From contig OX328132.1 in the NCBI GenBank assembly GCA_946811695.1, forward strand, positions 52,403,859 through 52,467,858: a stretch of DNA of 64,000 nt, written 5' to 3'. Numbering within the stretch: the first letter of the stretch is position 1; every line of letters starts with the position of its first letter. Source of the DNA: Gonocerus acuteangulatus (Eukaryota > Arthropoda > Insecta > Hemiptera > Coreidae). This document shows positions 21,182 through 34,946 of the stretch, piece after piece. Below the pieces are notes generated by a model. The model did not search any database. It had not been told where the DNA came from and saw only the letters and a list, made by a program, of their open reading frames with translations. A program made the position numbers and the translations under genes.

Positions 21182-23262
21182 AGGGTAAACCAGACAGTTA
21201 TCGACACCCCAAACTTTAACTTGAAGAAATAAGTGAACTAGTCCTAATTTCATTTTAAGAAATACAGGAAACTAATGTTTGAAGGGTCCTCTAAATCATC
21301 TATGATATACCTGATTGAAAAACCAACCACAGGGAAGGCTTTAAAATTAATACCTCCAAGACTTGAGTTAAGGGCCAGTTAATGGCTACAAGGTTATGAT
21401 TTCCTGAAGGATTTTCATTCTATTTTTTTGTTCCTACTCTCATCCTACATTTATTGCAATAAAGTTAAGTACTTTATATTGTTTGTTAATGTATAATTTA
21501 AGTGTCTTGAGTGGTTTTAAATTAAAATAATCAATTTAAATATTATTATAAAGGGGTGACAATACCTGGTCATTTTTTTCCAAAGTATTTTGTTATTGAC
21601 ACCCCATGTCAATAACTAAATTATGATTTTTTTTAAAATATTGATGGTTTTGATTTTTTAATTTTAATAATTTAATCTTCCTGATTAATCGGCAATGTTT
21701 TTTTTTAACTTTAATTCGAGTGTAACTAGTTATTGACATGGGGTGTCAATTACTAGTTTTTGGGTTCAATCACTAGTTATTGACACTGTCAGTTCCTAAT
21801 AACAAAGTTTCTATTGTGTCTATAACAGGTGTTAGTATTTCTATGAAACTCAGTTATAGCCAGAAGGATTTAGAGAATGCCTTGAAGGCCGTAAAGGATG
21901 GCTCCTCCATTAAATCGGCGTCCAAACGATTTAATCAAATCTGCACTTCAGATTAAGCGACAAATTTGTAAAATCATTGTTTGGACTACGGTAAATTCTT
22001 TCGGATAAAGACAAACTAACTCTAGTTGCTTGGATAGAAAAATGTGCCAAAAAGGGATTCTTGAGGAAGAAAAATGACATTTTGCAATCCCTAAAAGAAT
22101 TTATTGAATTTAAAAGTATGAGCCCTCCCTTTAAAGGTAATTGTCCTGGTGTTGGCTGGTACAAGGCTTTCTTACAAAGGCACCCCTGCATACAGAAAGG
22201 ATTTCCGAAGCCGTTACTTGGGCCAGCTCATATGTTTCTGAAGCTAATATTTGAAAGTGGTTAGAGATCGTCATTTCAAAACCAAATGAAGATACCATAG
22301 GACTTCAAGAAGGTACTGAAAGTCATACTACACCTGAAACTATGCCTGCCACATATTTATTATTAACAACAACTCCTCCTGGATATCCAAAGGGAATCAG
22401 TTTGGTCCATTTGGCAACGAAAGGCTGCCCTTGGCTTAAGTGCTATACTGGCCAGAATCTCCGAAAAGAAACATTCAAATTATTCATTTGCCACATGTCA
22501 TTCGTCACAAGTAAACAATGAAAACTAATGCTAGAAGAAAAAAGAAAAATTTCAGAAAAAAGGAATAAGAAAGGTTGGAGTGGGAAAACAACAGTAAAAT
22601 TCCTAAAAGGGAAATTAAACAAACCAAACAAAGCCTATGTTTCAAATGTGGCAGTATTTGATTGTTCATTATGTTTAAAAGGATATATCATCATCAACAT
22701 ATCCCTGAAAGTGACGAGTCTGATGAATTTGTTTGTCCTGCGTGTTACATCCTGAAGTTTGGTGAAGATATAAATGAAGATGATGAAATGTAAATTAATT
22801 ATTTTATTTCATGTTACATAATACCTACCAGCATTTTTTATCTATTTATTTTTAATTTTTTTTTTACTAGTTATATTCATAATGTTAAAAAAAGAAGAAA
22901 TATTTTAATTGTTTTTTATATTACATTAAAGTTTATGATATGTTTGTGATATTATTTCCTTATAATGACCTATTATAACATAAGAAAAAAAATGTTAAGA
23001 GTACAAGGGGTGTCAATAACTGTAGTGTCAATAACCCATCCACAGGGTCTCAATAACTAGTTTTTGCACTTTTTACCATAATTATTGCCATATGTTAAAA
23101 TGTATTGAACTTTTGAAAGAAACCCACACTTGAATCTTTCAAAGGATAGATAAATAGGAGCTATAGCAAGTTTCAGTTTGATCCCTTCATAAGAAGTATT
23201 TTTTTTTTAATTTCGCCGCAGAAATGTAGTCTTAAGGGTGTCAATAACTGTCCGGTTTACCC
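21182..23262 (+). mobile_element. pogo-like DNA transposon, internally degraded
   Basis: The left end TAGGGTAAACCAGACAGTTA and right end (reverse complement TAGGGTAAACCGGACAGTTA) are inverted repeats with TA at the boundary, typical of Tc1/mariner-pogo elements. Subterminal GTTATTGACACC motifs recur at several internal positions (about 21590, 21735, 21778, 23010 and 23045), possibly transposase-binding repeats. Total length is about 2.08 kb. Confidence 0.8.
21844..22794 (+). pseudogene. pogo/Tigger-type transposase remnant
   Basis: From ATG 21844 a Psq-type helix-turn-helix reads MKLSYSQKDLENALKAVKDG then SSIKSASKRF. After a frameshift, a CENP-B-type DNA-binding segment follows (DKDKLTLVAWIEKCAKKGF, VGWYKAFLQRHPCIQKG) to about 22260. 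A C-terminal cysteine-rich tail appears at about 22640-22790 (CSLCLKG ... FVCPACYILKFGEDINEDDE) across frameshifts. The DDE catalytic core expected between them is not visible, so the transposase is both frameshifted and internally deleted. Family assignment comes from the domain order. Confidence 0.7.
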
Positions 23263-23399
23263 TATCTAATAATTAATATGCTATTTTAGCACTCCTGAAG
23301 ATGGACAAATAGTCCGAAAACGTCGAGATCATGTAATAAAAGTATTTTGTGAGCTTTGAAGGGTTATTCCTCACCTTGGTTTGTATTAAAAAAGAAGTT

Positions 23400-25171
23400 T
23401 TATAAGCTTGGCCCGAAGTCCAGAATGAGAAATGAGAAGAGATGAGCAATAGATCTTCATTTATTTTAATGTCATCTTGTGGAACCAGGAAGGTGAAATG
23501 GGCTTCACTTTACGGGTATCTAAAGTCATGCGGGTTGCCATATTGTAAGGGTTAATGAATTTCACTCATTTAAATAAATAAATTAAAAATGTAAAGTTTA
23601 AAATGGTTCGAAGACAAAATTTTCAAATCAGATCATCACAATTTCATTACCACATCCATTTTTTTCAATCTTTCTCACTCTCAAATAACCATTGAGATTA
23701 AATAATAGTTAAAAGAAATGACATACAGGAAGAATGAGTAATCAAGCCATTAATCCACGTTTAACTTTAAATAAATTTGAATTTTATTTTGTTATCAACA
23801 AAGTTCAATAAAGCATTTTTTAAAATACTATCCCTGAAACTCAGAATTGCATTCCAGTTACAAATATATCCTAAAAATAAATGTTTCAATTTAAAAAGAA
23901 GAGTTAAAATACTCAACTCAAGGAAGCAGTTTAAATATGCATAAATGACATGGAGTGTCCATTGCCATGGGTTTTCCCTCATTTTGACAAGAAATAATAA
24001 ACTAAAATAAGTAAGTTCAAATTTTAACAATATGTCCTGTATGATAATATAGATAGAAATGGTAAAACATAATTAACATTAAAAATAAGTAATATACCAG
24101 ATAAATTAATGCTTTTTATAAAAAATAAAATACAATAGAACAATCACATGTATATTAAATAATAACAAACCATGTAAGCATGCCAAGACTTATCCTATAA
24201 TTACAGCCTGATTGTCAGTATTAATATGGCATTTTATCACGATTTCCATAATCTTCTGGAACAGTCCTTAATCAAATCTTGTCTTAGTTAAATATCATAT
24301 GTTCGTTTATGTGTGCATACACACGTGTGTTATACATCAACATACAGATTCTAATAAACATTCATTTTTCACCTTATTTAGGTTCATTTTAAGGCACAAT
24401 AAAATTGTAAACTCTTTGCTTTTCAACATTATTTTTTCTCTTTTACTTCTACACAAAAACATTTTAAGCCTTGTTTAAAAATTTTAAGAGGCACAGTGCT
24501 ATGATCAAGGATAGTCTTAATTGAGCCATTAAATTAGCAGTAGAACTTCACATTTCCTTGGGAATACAGTAGGATTGTTAGATAAGAAGTGATACTAATG
24601 AGATCCTAAAGAAGGGCAATGTAAGTGTTACCTAAAAAATAACAAAATGAAAGTTTTATTAATTTATGGGCCTATGGCAGGGGTAGGAAGTAAAGCATAA
24701 ATCCTCTCTCACTCATATTCTCTTTGTCTCTCTGTCTATATATATGTGTTTGTTAATATATATTCCCCCCCCCCCAAATGGAATAGCACAATATCAAACT
24801 AACAACTATCAATTTTGATTTTCGGAAAATTGGCAAAAAGAAAAAAAAAAAAGAAAATATTTCTAGTTCAAATTTGTATTATTATTTTTTTGGTTTTTAA
24901 AATAATAGTTGGAGAGCTTATAATACTTCTGAGGACCATAGAATATACACACATGTTAGTGTGTACACACACATACCAACATTTCATAATTTTTTAAAAG
25001 TTCTACTTTTTAACTATTCAGGCAAGTATATTTAAAAGTATATTTTTTCTACTAGGATATTAAAAAAATAACCACATTTTGGTTCTATGTATAAAAAATT
25101 ATAAAAAGAACTTCTTTAAGGACCAATTTCAAGCTCTTTAAAAAGTAAGTTTCAATAGAATACGAGTTCAG
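23400..25171. other. AT-rich sequence downstream of GAB, probably partly its 3' UTR
   Basis: No gene or transposon was recognised. Candidate reverse-strand poly(A) signals (TTTATT on +) are numerous here, so the GAB 3' end cannot be placed. Confidence 0.35.
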
Positions 25172-25411
25172 TCAATTAACATCAGAGCATTGTTTTCTTT
25201 CTTCTTCAACTTTTTGCCTAGTTCTATTAAAAGCCTCCGTTTTTACAAAGTCCACTTCTTTGTAAACAGTACTCCTTGATATTTCTGTGGATGATGGATT
25301 TCCACTATCACTTGAATCAAGATCTAAATCTAAATACTGGATTTCTATGTTTTTTGAGTTTCCCCTAGAATGAAGAGCAGAAAACCGGGAATTATCTTGA
25401 TGATTTGAAAC
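25172..25411 (-). CDS. Gab1/dos-like: GAB last exon (SHP2-docking tail)
   Basis: The acceptor is preceded by a long T run on the - strand. It reads IEIQYLDLDLDSSDSGNP, then STVYKEVDFVKTEAFNRTRQ and ends CSDVN with TGA. The paired tyrosines match the C-terminal SHP2 sites of the family. Confidence 0.92.
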   Translation of the reverse strand, partial: VSNHQDNSRFSALHSRGNSKNIEIQYLDLDLDSSDSGNPSSTEISRSTVYKEVDFVKTEAFNRTRQKVEEERKQCSDVN

Positions 25412-28400
25412 CTGAAAAAAAAAAAAAAATATAATTTCTAAAAGTTCTGTTAGGTGCACTTATATAACAAAACATACTATGAAAATATATCATACCTCAT
25501 CAATTTCACTACCTCTTCCTTCAATATCAGAGGTTTCAGAATATGTTCTTGAGCTAGGAGAATGGCGTTCATGGAAATTGTTAAATTCTGACCTTCCAAC
25601 AGGAGGAGGGCCAAGTTTGATAGGTACACCTGAAGACAACAAATTTATTATTTTAACTACAACAAGTAGTTTTTTAGGGGTATAATGCACCTTTTGTAAC
25701 AAATCAAGCTGTAGATGAATTTCATACGATTTTTTTATCTATTTAGGGACAAAATTACCCACAAAAAAAAAAAAAAGAAGACGTTACAGAAAATAAACTT
25801 AAAAAAAATATCAATAGAATATATATAGCCAAATAACTGGGCTAGTTTTCTACACATGAATTCTGCTTATCATAATTCTTATATTGATCTATCATGGCAC
25901 AATGATGTACATTTTGTTGGTGTTAGTGTCTTTGACAGACAAGCATCTGTTGTTAAATAACATGAATATTTTAAGAAGGCCACTCGGAATGGCCTTTTCT
26001 CTTATACCTGTCCAAGACCATGCAAATATTTCAGTAACTATTCCCGTTGTGTTCTAATATTTCTTGCCCATTGTTTAAACATTTATTCCTTTGGATTATA
26101 ATTTTTTATGATTCCTAATTTACCTTGAAGAGATTTAAGGGTGGTATGTCCATATGGGTAAATCATAATTAATAAAATACAAAATGAAAAGTTAAGGTCA
26201 ACAAAATTAAAGAAAAACAACTAAGTTGGGGTCTTCCCATGGTCTAGTGGCTAAGGCCGTAAAAAACCCCAAAAAAGTCCGAATAATTAGAAGAAGAAAT
26301 TGTTATTGTATAATTATGTATGTGTCCAGTATTAAATTGAAAATGTTTTAAGAATTGAAAATTAACTTTTATTAGGAATTGAATGTTTTTTTGTTTTGTG
26401 TTTTAGCACTTTCCTCCAAAGGAAAGAAGCTATTTTAAATTATTTTGAGCTTGCAGCTTTACATGGTGTCTTAATTTTTTAAATAAGACCCACAATAATT
26501 TAGTTTAATAAATATTTGTATGAAAGAGTACTCTAAGACTGATAAAATCATCTCCTACTCTAATAACCACTTAATGTAAATATTCTTACTTTCATCTTTA
26601 ATCCTCGATGACTGTGCTGGTTTTAAGTTCCGAAGTTGATTAAGGTCGACATTTGGTTGATGAGGAGATGGCTCATTAGAGACAGAATCAGATGGCTTCC
26701 TTCCTGGTTTTAGGTCTCGATTAACTACTGGAGGATTGGTAGAATAAACTGGGCTTGAGACATTTGAATAATGTGCACTAGACACATCAGAATGAGGGGA
26801 GTTTGGGTCATCTCCTGACAGAGAAACAGGAAAATCATAACGAAAAAAACAATCATTTGATGGTGCAGCGTTTGAATAGCAATGTCTTCTTGGAGCAGGA
26901 ACTGGATCTAAATCTAATTCCCCATTTAAATGGTGGGACCGTGGAAAATCGTACATGTCATTAACAACATGCTCTGTTCTTTGCACTTCTTTGGGGCTCG
27001 AATCTTCAATATTTAAGTACGTATGACTATTTGAAGAATCATGAACCAATAAATGATGAGGCTTAGGAGGACGAGGAGGTGCTATAGGCTTCTTGTATTT
27101 CCGAATGCCTGGATTAAAAGATGGTTTAGTAGAATCCTCTAAAGAGCTGTCCGATGGATGAGGAAATGTTTCCCAGTTAACGGAGGGTCTATTGTTAGAC
27201 CACTCTTCATCAGTAAAAACACTTTCAACATCTGTGCCTGGGCTTTGTAAAGGAGGTGTTCCTGATTCAGAAGCTCGTAATTCTAAGTCACTAGGGGGTT
27301 TAAGACGTCTTGGAGAATCATAGAAGTCATCAGACAGAATACTAGATGAATTAATAGGCTTTCCTGTAATACATTCACTAATAGGTATGTAGGGCCCAGA
27401 AGCTGTGCTAGTTGGTGACACAGGTGGAGAATCAACAACCTGAGGATGAATTTCTGTAATAGTATTGCTTTCCTCAGGAGCATATGGAAAAGCTGAAAAT
27501 AGAAATTTACTTATTAGGAACAAGCAAATATATTTCTTTAAGATAAGTAAATTGGTTTATTCTTTAAATTCCAAGGATTTCTTCTTTGTAGAATCATACT
27601 CATACAAATAGTTGAAAACATTCCATATTAACTATGCGAACAAAGAAATACTTTAACATACCACCAGAAAAAGAAAATTTTATGTTTTTGATTTCTCATA
27701 TATCCTTGAGCTTTGAGATTTAGGGGCCAATGAATTAACACTTTCTGGACGGTGGGCTTCTATAGCAGAGAGCCATGACTGGCTGACAGTGGCCTTCTCC
27801 AGCAGCCAGCACAGAGCCGTGACTGGCTGACGGTGGGCTTCTCTTGCAGCCACCTCACTCTTTATCCTATAAGGACGGTGGCTTCTTTTCTTTTGCTGTA
27901 TTTAGTTCTATAAGTTTGAATTTTTGTATAAATCTGTATTTGTTGTATTTTAGAAAGAGCAAATCCCTGTTGTTGCGAAGCTAGAAAATTCAATTAAAAA
28001 AAATAAGGACGGTGGGCTTCTCCAGTTCTTTTAGACTATTAGTGAGATTTCTTAGTAGACATGTTTGGGACTTCTCAAAAGAAGATGATTCATCGCAGCC
28101 CGGCCCTTCCCTAGCTCCAGGAAGTAATATTGAAGAGTATTCTAGGATTTGGACAAAGACGGTAGGCTTTTTCCGAAGCGTAAACAACGTAATTTGTTGC
28201 GGAAGCATCACACTTTCCAGGGATATAAGTTTTCTACCAGTAGTACAAAGGTGTTACTTGTAAAGGTTTCTGCACTAATTAAAGATTATATACATAGTAC
28301 TAATACAAGAACAAGAATTTAAAAAAGAAAATAATAAGACAATTGTCGGACGCGCGTGGAAGGGAGCTAGTTAGTAGTCATCAGGAGCGACTGTCACCAG

Positions 28401-30419
28401 GTACCCTCGGTCATACGACTCCCGCCGTCTCTATAGGGTTAAGAAATTTAAGCCATTTTTTTTATCACCCAAATTTTTAGATACTATTGAGAAGTAGGAT
28501 ATCCTATGGGAGGGTGGCTAGTGTTTCGGATTCTCATGTAGATGTGAGTTCGAATCCTGCTTATATTAAGTTAAGTTTTTCTGCCCAATGCACCTTTAGG
28601 AGCTGAGGAATAAAATAAAATAGGTTTAAAATGCTTTATTTTATTTCTCGAGTTTGGAAAATGATATCGACATGATTTTTTCACCAATTGGTTTGTTTTA
28701 GAGAGTAGATTAAAGGAAAAATACAATCGTTAAACAATAATTTTATATTGTCAAATAAATTTTAAAAAAAATGTTTATTTTTTCAAGTAAACTAGCATTA
28801 TAAATTTGTTCATGCCAAAAATAATAGCAGATTTAAAATTAAAATAAAATAAGCACCCCAAGAAACTCTAATGTAGTAAATCTCATCAGAAACAAGAAAC
28901 TATAATTTTTCCCAGTCCGGAAGAGCCTAAAAAATAAACGTTATAGTTTGAAATTCAATATCTTGCCTTGAGATAATCCGACTTTTACATCCTTTGGCTC
29001 TTCGAAAAGAAGAGAGCTTTCTTTGTATAACCACATAAATAACTATTGTATTATCTCAGAAGGTACTTGTAAGAAATGGTTCTCAAAATAAAAATAAAAT
29101 GTAAACTTTTAACATAACGTTGGATTCCAGAACATATAGAAACATCCGAATCAGAAGAAAGTGTGTAACTTTAGAGCCTTTGTCGACCTTCAAAATTTGG
29201 GTTGAATCGGGTAAATATTCTTTGAAATATGGGTGGATGTTTAAATCTTTAACAACAGTTTAAAGGTCCACAGGCTAAGCGAAAATACTCGCTATTTTTT
29301 TACTATTATTTTTTTTAATCTTCCCAAAATCTGAATAGGTTTTTTTTTAATCTGACATCCGTTTTAATCAAAATGAATTCTCCCCTTGTAAGAAAGAAGC
29401 TAAGTCCTAATTCAGCTAATTGATTGGAAGCCAAGTCCTGGGGACTGTAAACAAATATGTCTGATCAGCGAGCTTAGCGAAATTAGCTCGTTGGCAGCCA
29501 GACCCTAGGAATTGTGAGTGTGTCATCTATTGGTCAAATCAGACAGAGGATGGTTTGCTATCAAAAATTATTAATTTATATCCTTGATTTATTCCCTTGA
29601 CTATTCCAAAAATTTCAGCTCAATTTCATCAATAAAATGGTCGATAAATTCTATACAGAAAAAAAGTCAAGCGGAAAGAAATCTTGTGATTAATAAATTC
29701 TGCTAACACAACAGCACTTTTATCCATCACTTAAAATTAGAAACTGTGTAGTCTGGACAAAAATAAATAAATAAAATAAAGCAGACAAAATATATTTGAT
29801 TAAGATTTTTTTGTGAAAACTAAGAAAACAGATCGTGGCCAAAAAGGATTCAGTTCAGTTAGCAGACCGGCATAAAACACTTAAAGGGTTATCGATACAA
29901 TCTACAAAATAGTATGATGGAGAAAAACCTGATAGCATTTTAGATTTCAGTGATCAAAAAAACACATAAAACTAGCAACATTAGAAACCATTTTTTCTGT
30001 TAACCAATGTATTAAGAGAAAAGTTTACATATTTATTTCTGTAATTTATTTAATATAACAAGTATTAAAACATATTTTGAAAGACGAACATATTTGCTGT
30101 CTTTGCATTAAATATATCTAAGTTGAATACCTAGATTTTTATTCATCAATTTTAATAAGAGAACGATAGGGTGAAATTGACATGTTCAATTGTCATTTGA
30201 AGTTAGAGCTAGAGTAACCATTTTTGCTAACAAATAAATTGCCAATAGAAATAAATGAAGTGGTATGGTCAATTTAAACAACAGTTAATAACAATCTATA
30301 ATAAAACCTTATTCGACAGACAAATGTTCATAAAAAGAATTTTCTTAACTTTAATAGGCAGAGAATAAAATGTTTCCACACCATGTACCTTAAGCAAAAA
30401 GTAACCTTCTAGATTACAT

Positions 30420-30452
<33 letters not shown>

Positions 30453-33400
30453 TAATATATATATATATATATATTTTTTATTGATAATTTACAATCTGTA
30501 CAAGTATCTACAAATTTGTTCATACAATAGCAACACACTGGATAAGATGGGGGGGGGGGGGGAGAAGGCAGATGTTACTGCTACTACCAATGACTGTTAT
30601 GGTATTACCTGGTTGACCTATACACACTATATACTATGGCAACCATCGAGGAAGAAACAACTATGACCTAGCTGACGAAGATGGAGATGAACCCATCGAA
30701 ATATTCCAGGAAGAAGCGAGGAGGAGTACCAACGCTGGAGAAAAATTCCGTTCCATCCAAAAATATCATCCCAGCGACGAAAAATAACATCAAATATATA
30801 AAACCTTATGGCGAGGAAAATAGAAGAAGAAAAAAGATGCAATATCATCAGTGCTACTAACGGACAGTATCCCAACTACACCAGGAAGCTTCAACACCAT
30901 TGGTCTGCCGATACTGGGGCTAGAGAGGAGAAAGGGCGCCCAGATCAAGAAAAATGTCATTCCCTCGGCAGCCACCGAGAAAGAAACAACTATGACCAGG
31001 CTGACGAAGATGGAAATGAACCCATCAAAATATTCCAGGAAGAAGTGAGGAGGAGTACCACCGCTGGATAAAATGCCGTTCCATCCAAAAATATCATCCC
31101 AGCGACAAAAAATAACATAAAACACAAAAAAACTATATACAATATTTACACTATTTTCTTGTTATAAGTTGTCTCGTGGCCAATGGCGGAGGAGGCGGCG
31201 AGGAGGATTAAAATAAAATAGAAAATGTTATTGAGGACAGTATTGTTTGATATTACATGTAATCAATCTACACTATTATGGTTCAATGATGAGGGTATAC
31301 ATTTTATTATTTAGATTATTTGAAAGATTAAAGGAATATTGAAAGTAGTATAAATAATTAATTTATTTAAATTACATGGAATTTAAGGCTTGATAATGAT
31401 GCTCAAAATACAAGACAATAATGGAGTAAGTATTTTTTTAATGAAACAGCACTCAATTCTATTTGTTTATTGTAACTTAAGGGCAATTGGCTTTCACCTA
31501 AAACTCACTAATTTTGTTTACTTTATTTTAACTGAAATTTACAAAGGTGATTACGTTAAAATTATAGATCCAATGAAAAAGCGTACGTAAGGTTATTACT
31601 ACTTATTGCCAATCATTATAATAGAAATGATCAATAACTGACATAATTTATATATCCTGTTTGACTATGTCAATGTAACTGATTATATGCTTACAAGTAG
31701 GTTCATCTTGAGCAAAAGCCTTGAGTCCACATACATGGCAAACACAGTCTACCCACTTATTCATGTCAGCCTCAGTCTCAGCAGCTAAGTAATATGTTCG
31801 TTTTGGGGTTCGAACATCAAACATATGTCTATATTTATGCTTACTGCTTTCAAATTCCAAACCAGCATCAACCTGAAATATTTACAATTAATTTACATAA
31901 TATATTGATGTTAATAGAACCAAAACAAAAAAAAAAGTAAAATAAGGCAAGCTCTAAAGTAGCACTAGACTTTCATGTCCTACTACATTCTGGCATATAT
32001 CACCAGCGGTGCGGTTTCTTAAACCACAAATTTTTGGCAGGCCATGGGGAGTCCTCCCCATTGGTGGCTATTATTTTTATGGAGGATTTCAAACAGAGGG
32101 TAATGGAGAAGGACGGATTAAGACCAAAGCTTTGGGTTAGATATGTTGACAACGACTGTTCGGACTACAAGCATGGCCACAGCAAAATGTCGGCTGTAGC
32201 AAGACATAACAGGAGTGCGGAGGGAAGATGCTTTTTGACCAGGTTGGCGAAGGAGTGTCACCTCGATCGCCGTTTGATATGGGAGGCTATCAAAATTCGG
32301 AAGAGGCACGGTAATTTCAATAAGAATGATGGATGGAAATTACCTAGGGCATGGATATTGGCTAGAGCAGGTAGAAGAGGTCAGGACGTTGACCCCCGAA
32401 GGATTAGCGAGCAGGAGTTTGACCCAGAATGGATTAACAGGCAGCAGGTATATAAGGGCCAAGAGTACGAGTACCAACAAAATTTTGCTTTAAGATAACA
32501 AACAAGCATCATGTACCATCTGAGGAAGCTGGCTGTAATGCTGGGGAAAATTTGTGGTTTAAGAAATTGCACCGCTGGTGATATATGCCAGAATGTAGTA
32601 GCAGATGAATTCACCAAGCAGCAAAGTTTAAAAGATAATAGACTTTCATCATGTCTAATGAAGTAATAAGAAATATTTTTGAAAATATTGCTCAAATCAA
32701 AAATTAAAATATCATACTATCCAGACTTGCAGTAAGCCTAGAGAATCTATTTAAAATATTAGATCTATTAGCAAAATAATTATTTATTAACATTTACTCA
32801 TGCAATACAATATAAGTATAAGTTAACAGGCGATATAAAATAAGCAATCAAAACAAGAAAAAAAAATGTTGGCCTACAAGTGAAAAACATTAAATCAAGA
32901 CTTTGACTTTGTAGTTTTGATGAAACCACTTTGGAGAAAAAACACTGTGGATTATTTACAACAATGTACTTTCATTTTTAAGAAAAGTATAAGTTAATAA
33001 ACAATATAAAATATGATAAAAAATCATAAATAAGAAAAAAGAATGAGAAAAAAAAATCAAGCATAAGATGGTAGTTTCCAGGGTTAGGTTATTGTAAACA
33101 ATTCAGGGTTTACTTAGGTCTAAATTTATTTAAATTTTAACGTCCATTTATTATTAACTACGAATTTTAGGACGGGTTATCTATAGGTTACCACCCTTTT
33201 CTAGCCAGGATAGGGGTGATGCCTTTTCTTTTTTTTTGAAAGAAAAGCCACCGCCCCTAGTGGGAATCAAACCCACGACCTTTGGCACGGAGTGTTAAGA
33301 GCTCACGCCTTACCACTCACGGGTACCGGGTCTAGGTCTAAATTAAAAGTAAAATATTTGACAGTTAAGTTTTTATTTAGGTAGTGACTTCGTAAACTAA

Positions 33401-34506
33401 CAAAGAAACCTTTGGAATTATGAAGGTAAATCTGGTTTCAGTGATAAGTAGAAAGTACTGTTATTAAATAATTATACTGTAATTTCATAATTTATTGAAA
33501 GCCAATATTTTTTGGATTTGAAACAAACGTGTATGTAAAAATAGGGTACCACCATATAAACATAAACTATACATTTCTGTAGTGGTTAGAAATTAGTAAT
33601 CCTCTTAGAAAAATGTAAATGTTAAATTACAAAAAATATAGAGAAAATAATATATCCTAAGATTTGATCATAGAAGATTTTCCTTCTTATAAGTAAGAGA
33701 TAAGTGAAGAAATATAAGTATAACTGTTTTAACTCCTACAACACCTATTTCAAGAAAGAATATACAACAATTTATCTAAATTGAACCTGCCAGTGTCATT
33801 CATTAAACAAAATGGATTAAGTAATTCACAGTAATATTACAAAGAGAGGTTATAGAATTAAATCTTTATAAAATAATAATAATAAATTGTCCATTTTACC
33901 TGATCACATTGGTCTAAATCTATTTGACCTTTAAGAGTTCGACAGTTTCGGTCGGTATAATAATATAAATAATACTGTCCTGGTAGTTCTCCAGAATGCC
34001 TCAATACAAACCATCTCTTTCTCCACCTCTGAAATATACCATCAACTTATTGGAAGAAAATACAAGTTAATATATAATATATTATATAATAATATAATAA
34101 TATACATAATAATATAATAATATATAATATAATATAATACAAATGTTTAAAAAATCAGTTTAAATGTACTTGGGCAGGTGCGTGCAAAATTTCACATATA
34201 AACTTTTGAGAAATGCAAATAAACAAATTTACTTATTACTGTTAGTTGTTCAAATGAACCAGTCACATGCCGCACAAGAGAAAATAGAAGTTTGAAAGTC
34301 GGTTTTGGAGAATAAAAAAGACAATCAACTGGAAGAAAGGACTTCTTATTGAAAACCCCCAAATAATCAAACTTCTACCATCTTCGGTGTGAACTTAAAA
34401 GTTCTTACCTGCTTCCAAAGCAATAATGTAGGTGAATATCTGTAAAGCCAGCCTTCATTAATGTTTCCATAAGTAGGAAAATACTTAAACATAATAAGCA
34501 ACGACA

Positions 34507-34568
<62 letters not shown>

Positions 34569-34878
34569 TGGGAGGTAAGCTTGTTAATCAACTAAAAATG
34601 TACAGCGAACTGGCAAAATAAAATTCACAATAACTGTAGAGCAGCAACTTTTGGAATCCCTGGTGCAAAGGTTACAGCTAGCCAATAAATGAGACCTAAC
34701 AAAAGCATTTCCTGTAGAGCAAAGAACCTATTTTGGTTCTGTGACTCATAGTTCAAACATTCAAAAATAACATTAGAACTCAATATTTACATTAATCAAC
34801 TAGCCTGAAATATATTTACTACAAAATCTAAGCTGAAACACAAAACTGTATTTTAGTATATATATATATATGTATATG

Positions 34879-34946
<68 letters not shown>

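Noticed and set aside
23290..23370. CTGAAGATGGACAAATAG then TCCGAAAACGTCG, a hairpin-like motif often seen near Penelope-like elements
   Set aside because: No reverse transcriptase or endonuclease sequence nearby; too short to call.
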